Program-made: the position numbers and the translations under genes
Source: Parapusillimonas sp013416435
GTDB lineage: Bacteria > Pseudomonadota > Gammaproteobacteria > Burkholderiales > Burkholderiaceae_B
NCBI RefSeq assembly: GCF_052180245.1
Contig: NZ_CP197474.1
Location: 3,720,001 to 3,784,000, forward strand
DNA length: 64,000 bases
Direction: 5' to 3'
Shown: positions 62,866-64,000 of the stretch, piece by piece
Layout: the number at the start of each line of letters is the position of its first letter
Numbering within the stretch: the stretch's first letter is position 1
Notes under the pieces: generated by a model
What the model was told of the DNA's origin: nothing
What the model saw: the letters and a program-made list of their open reading frames with translations, nothing else
Databases searched by the model: none

Positions 62866-64000
62866 TCAGCGCCGGCCAAAGCCGGGGAAACCGCCCTTGC
62901 CCATCCCTTTCAGGCCGCCCATGGCGCGCATCATCTTGGCCATGCCGCCCTTCTTCATCTGCTTCATCATGCCCTGCATTTGGTCGAACTGGGACAGCAG
63001 GCGATTGACTTCCTGCACCGGCACGCCCGCGCCGGCCGCGATGCGCCGCTTGCGCGAGGCCTTCAGGAGTTCGGGCTTGGCGCGCTCGGCAGGCGTCATG
63101 GAATTGAGTATGCCTTCGCTGCGGCGCAGCTGTTTCTCGGCCTGGCCGCCTTGCAGCTGATTGGCGGCCTGCGCAAACTGGGCGGGCAGTTTTTCCAGCA
63201 GCGACCCCATGTCGCCCATCTTCTTGACCTGCAGAAGCTGCTCGCGGAAATCATTGAGGTCGAAACGATCGCCCGATTTGATCTTGGCCGCCAGCTTTTC
63301 GGCCTCGGCCACATCGATGTTGCGCTGCGCCTGCTCGACCAGCGACACGATGTCGCCCATGCCCAGCACGCGCTGGGCCATGCGCTCGGGGTGGAAGGGC
63401 TCGAGCCCGTCGAGCTTTTCCGACAGGCCCACGAACTTGAGCGGCTTGCCGGTGACATGGCGCACCGACAGCGCGGCGCCCCCGCGTGCATCGCCATCGA
63501 GCTTGGTCAGTACCACGCCGGTCAGCGGTAGGGCGTCCGCGAAAGCGCGCGCCACGTTGACCGCGTCCTGGCCTTGCATGGCATCGACGACGAACAGCGT
63601 TTCGATGGGCTTGAGCAGGTCGTGCAAGGCCCGGATCTCGCGCATCATGGCCTCGTCGATGCCAAGCCGGCCGGCCGTATCGACGATGAGGACGTCGTAG
63701 TGATGGCGCCTGGCGTGATCGAGTGCGGCCTGTGCGATGTGTTCCGGCTTTTGCGTGGCGTCGGACGGCAAGAAATCCACGTTTACCTGCGCAGCGACGG
63801 TTTTCAACTGCTCGATGGCGGCGGGACGATAGACGTCGGCGCTGACCACCAGGACTTTCTTCTTGCCCGTCTTGCGGCCATTCTGGATATGGCTGCCTTC
63901 GGACAGCCACTTGGCCAGCTTGCCAGTGGTCGTGGTCTTGCCCGCGCCCTGCAGGCCGGCCATTAGGATAACGGCAGGCGGCTGCGTGGCAAGCGACAGT
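62866..64000 (-). CDS. ffh: Signal recognition particle protein Ffh (5' end beyond window)
   Basis: About 378 residues of an expected 450-460 are present. The NG GTPase domain shows GLQGAGKTTTTGKLA (G1), DVYRPAAIEQL, DTAGRLGID (G3) and TKLDGDARGG (G4). The methionine-rich M domain (about the last 140 residues) has MKQMKKGGMAKMMRAMGG and ends GFPGFGRR. With 4.5S RNA it targets membrane proteins to the translocon. The reading frame continues past position 64000. Confidence 0.97.
   Translation of the reverse strand, partial: LSLATQPPAVILMAGLQGAGKTTTTGKLAKWLSEGSHIQNGRKTGKKKVLVVSADVYRPAAIEQLKTVAAQVNVDFLPSDATQKPEHIAQAALDHARRHHYDVLIVDTAGRLGIDEAMMREIRALHDLLKPIETLFVVDAMQGQDAVNVARAFADALPLTGVVLTKLDGDARGGAALSVRHVTGKPLKFVGLSEKLDGLEPFHPERMAQRVLGMGDIVSLVEQAQRNIDVAEAEKLAAKIKSGDRFDLNDFREQLLQVKKMGDMGSLLEKLPAQFAQAANQLQGGQAEKQLRRSEGILNSMTPAERAKPELLKASRKRRIAAGAGVPVQEVNRLLSQFDQMQGMMKQMKKGGMAKMMRAMGGLKGMGKGGFPGFGRR

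Overview
The window is a high-GC stretch of a betaproteobacterial chromosome. It is most likely from family Alcaligenaceae (Bordetella / Pusillimonas / Achromobacter relatives). The evidence is the gene order mrp-tamA-tamB-dcd-arginine decarboxylase, several Bug-type solute-binding proteins, MocR regulators and general protein resemblance. This placement is by inspection only; no search was run.

Layout. 0-6 kb: the 5' end of a polyprenyl-phosphate sugar-phosphate transferase, an unannotated candidate small RNA, and a minus-strand terminal oxidase operon (ccoN with a CcoS-like N-terminus, ccoO, a one-heme cytochrome c, a SCO copper chaperone, a membrane protein) leading into coq7. 6-16 kb: OsmC protein, thyA-folA, a divergent MocR regulator/beta-alanine transaminase pair, and the glycine cleavage operon gcvT-gcvH-gcvP behind a tandem glycine riboswitch. 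16-31 kb: two gene remnants, then the housekeeping run baiN-like, arginine/lysine decarboxylase, dcd, tamB, tamA, mrp and, divergently, a small membrane protein, metG and a CDF metal transporter. 31-39.6 kb: hemolysin-III protein; a compact set (AhpD-like protein, acyl-CoA-dehydrogenase-like flavoprotein, rubredoxin, NitT/TauT-type ABC importer); and a PQQ glucose dehydrogenase gene interrupted by two in-frame stops. 39.6-53.7 kb: accessory genes, namely MFS/AraC, an ECF41 sigma factor with its AhpD-like partner, LysR regulators, Ohr, SDRs, and a dioxygenase / C-N hydrolase / RraA-like / Bug cluster. 53.7-58.7 kb: a FecI-FecR-TonB-receptor iron signalling system and a DJ-1/PfpI protein. 58.7-64 kb: a hypothetical gene, a gene-poor stretch, a small basic protein, tRNA-Gly(CCC), trmB, prolyl aminopeptidase, thiS, a Kbp-like BON-LysM protein and the 3' part of ffh.

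The most conspicuous feature is a dispersed family of about 30-bp perfect or near-perfect palindromes. Each is GGGGTCAGACCCCGT followed by its reverse complement. They occur at 12 loci, usually directly after stop codons and often between convergent genes, and I found none in the gaps between divergent gene starts. Some copies carry matched changes in both arms. One cluster lies inside the N-terminal coding region of coq7, and another separates the two aptamers of the glycine riboswitch.

Other points of note are a candidate small RNA with looped anti-Shine-Dalgarno motifs, an exact ECF41-type promoter near the ECF41 gene, and the AhpD-flavoprotein-rubredoxin-ABC set, whose substrate is unknown.
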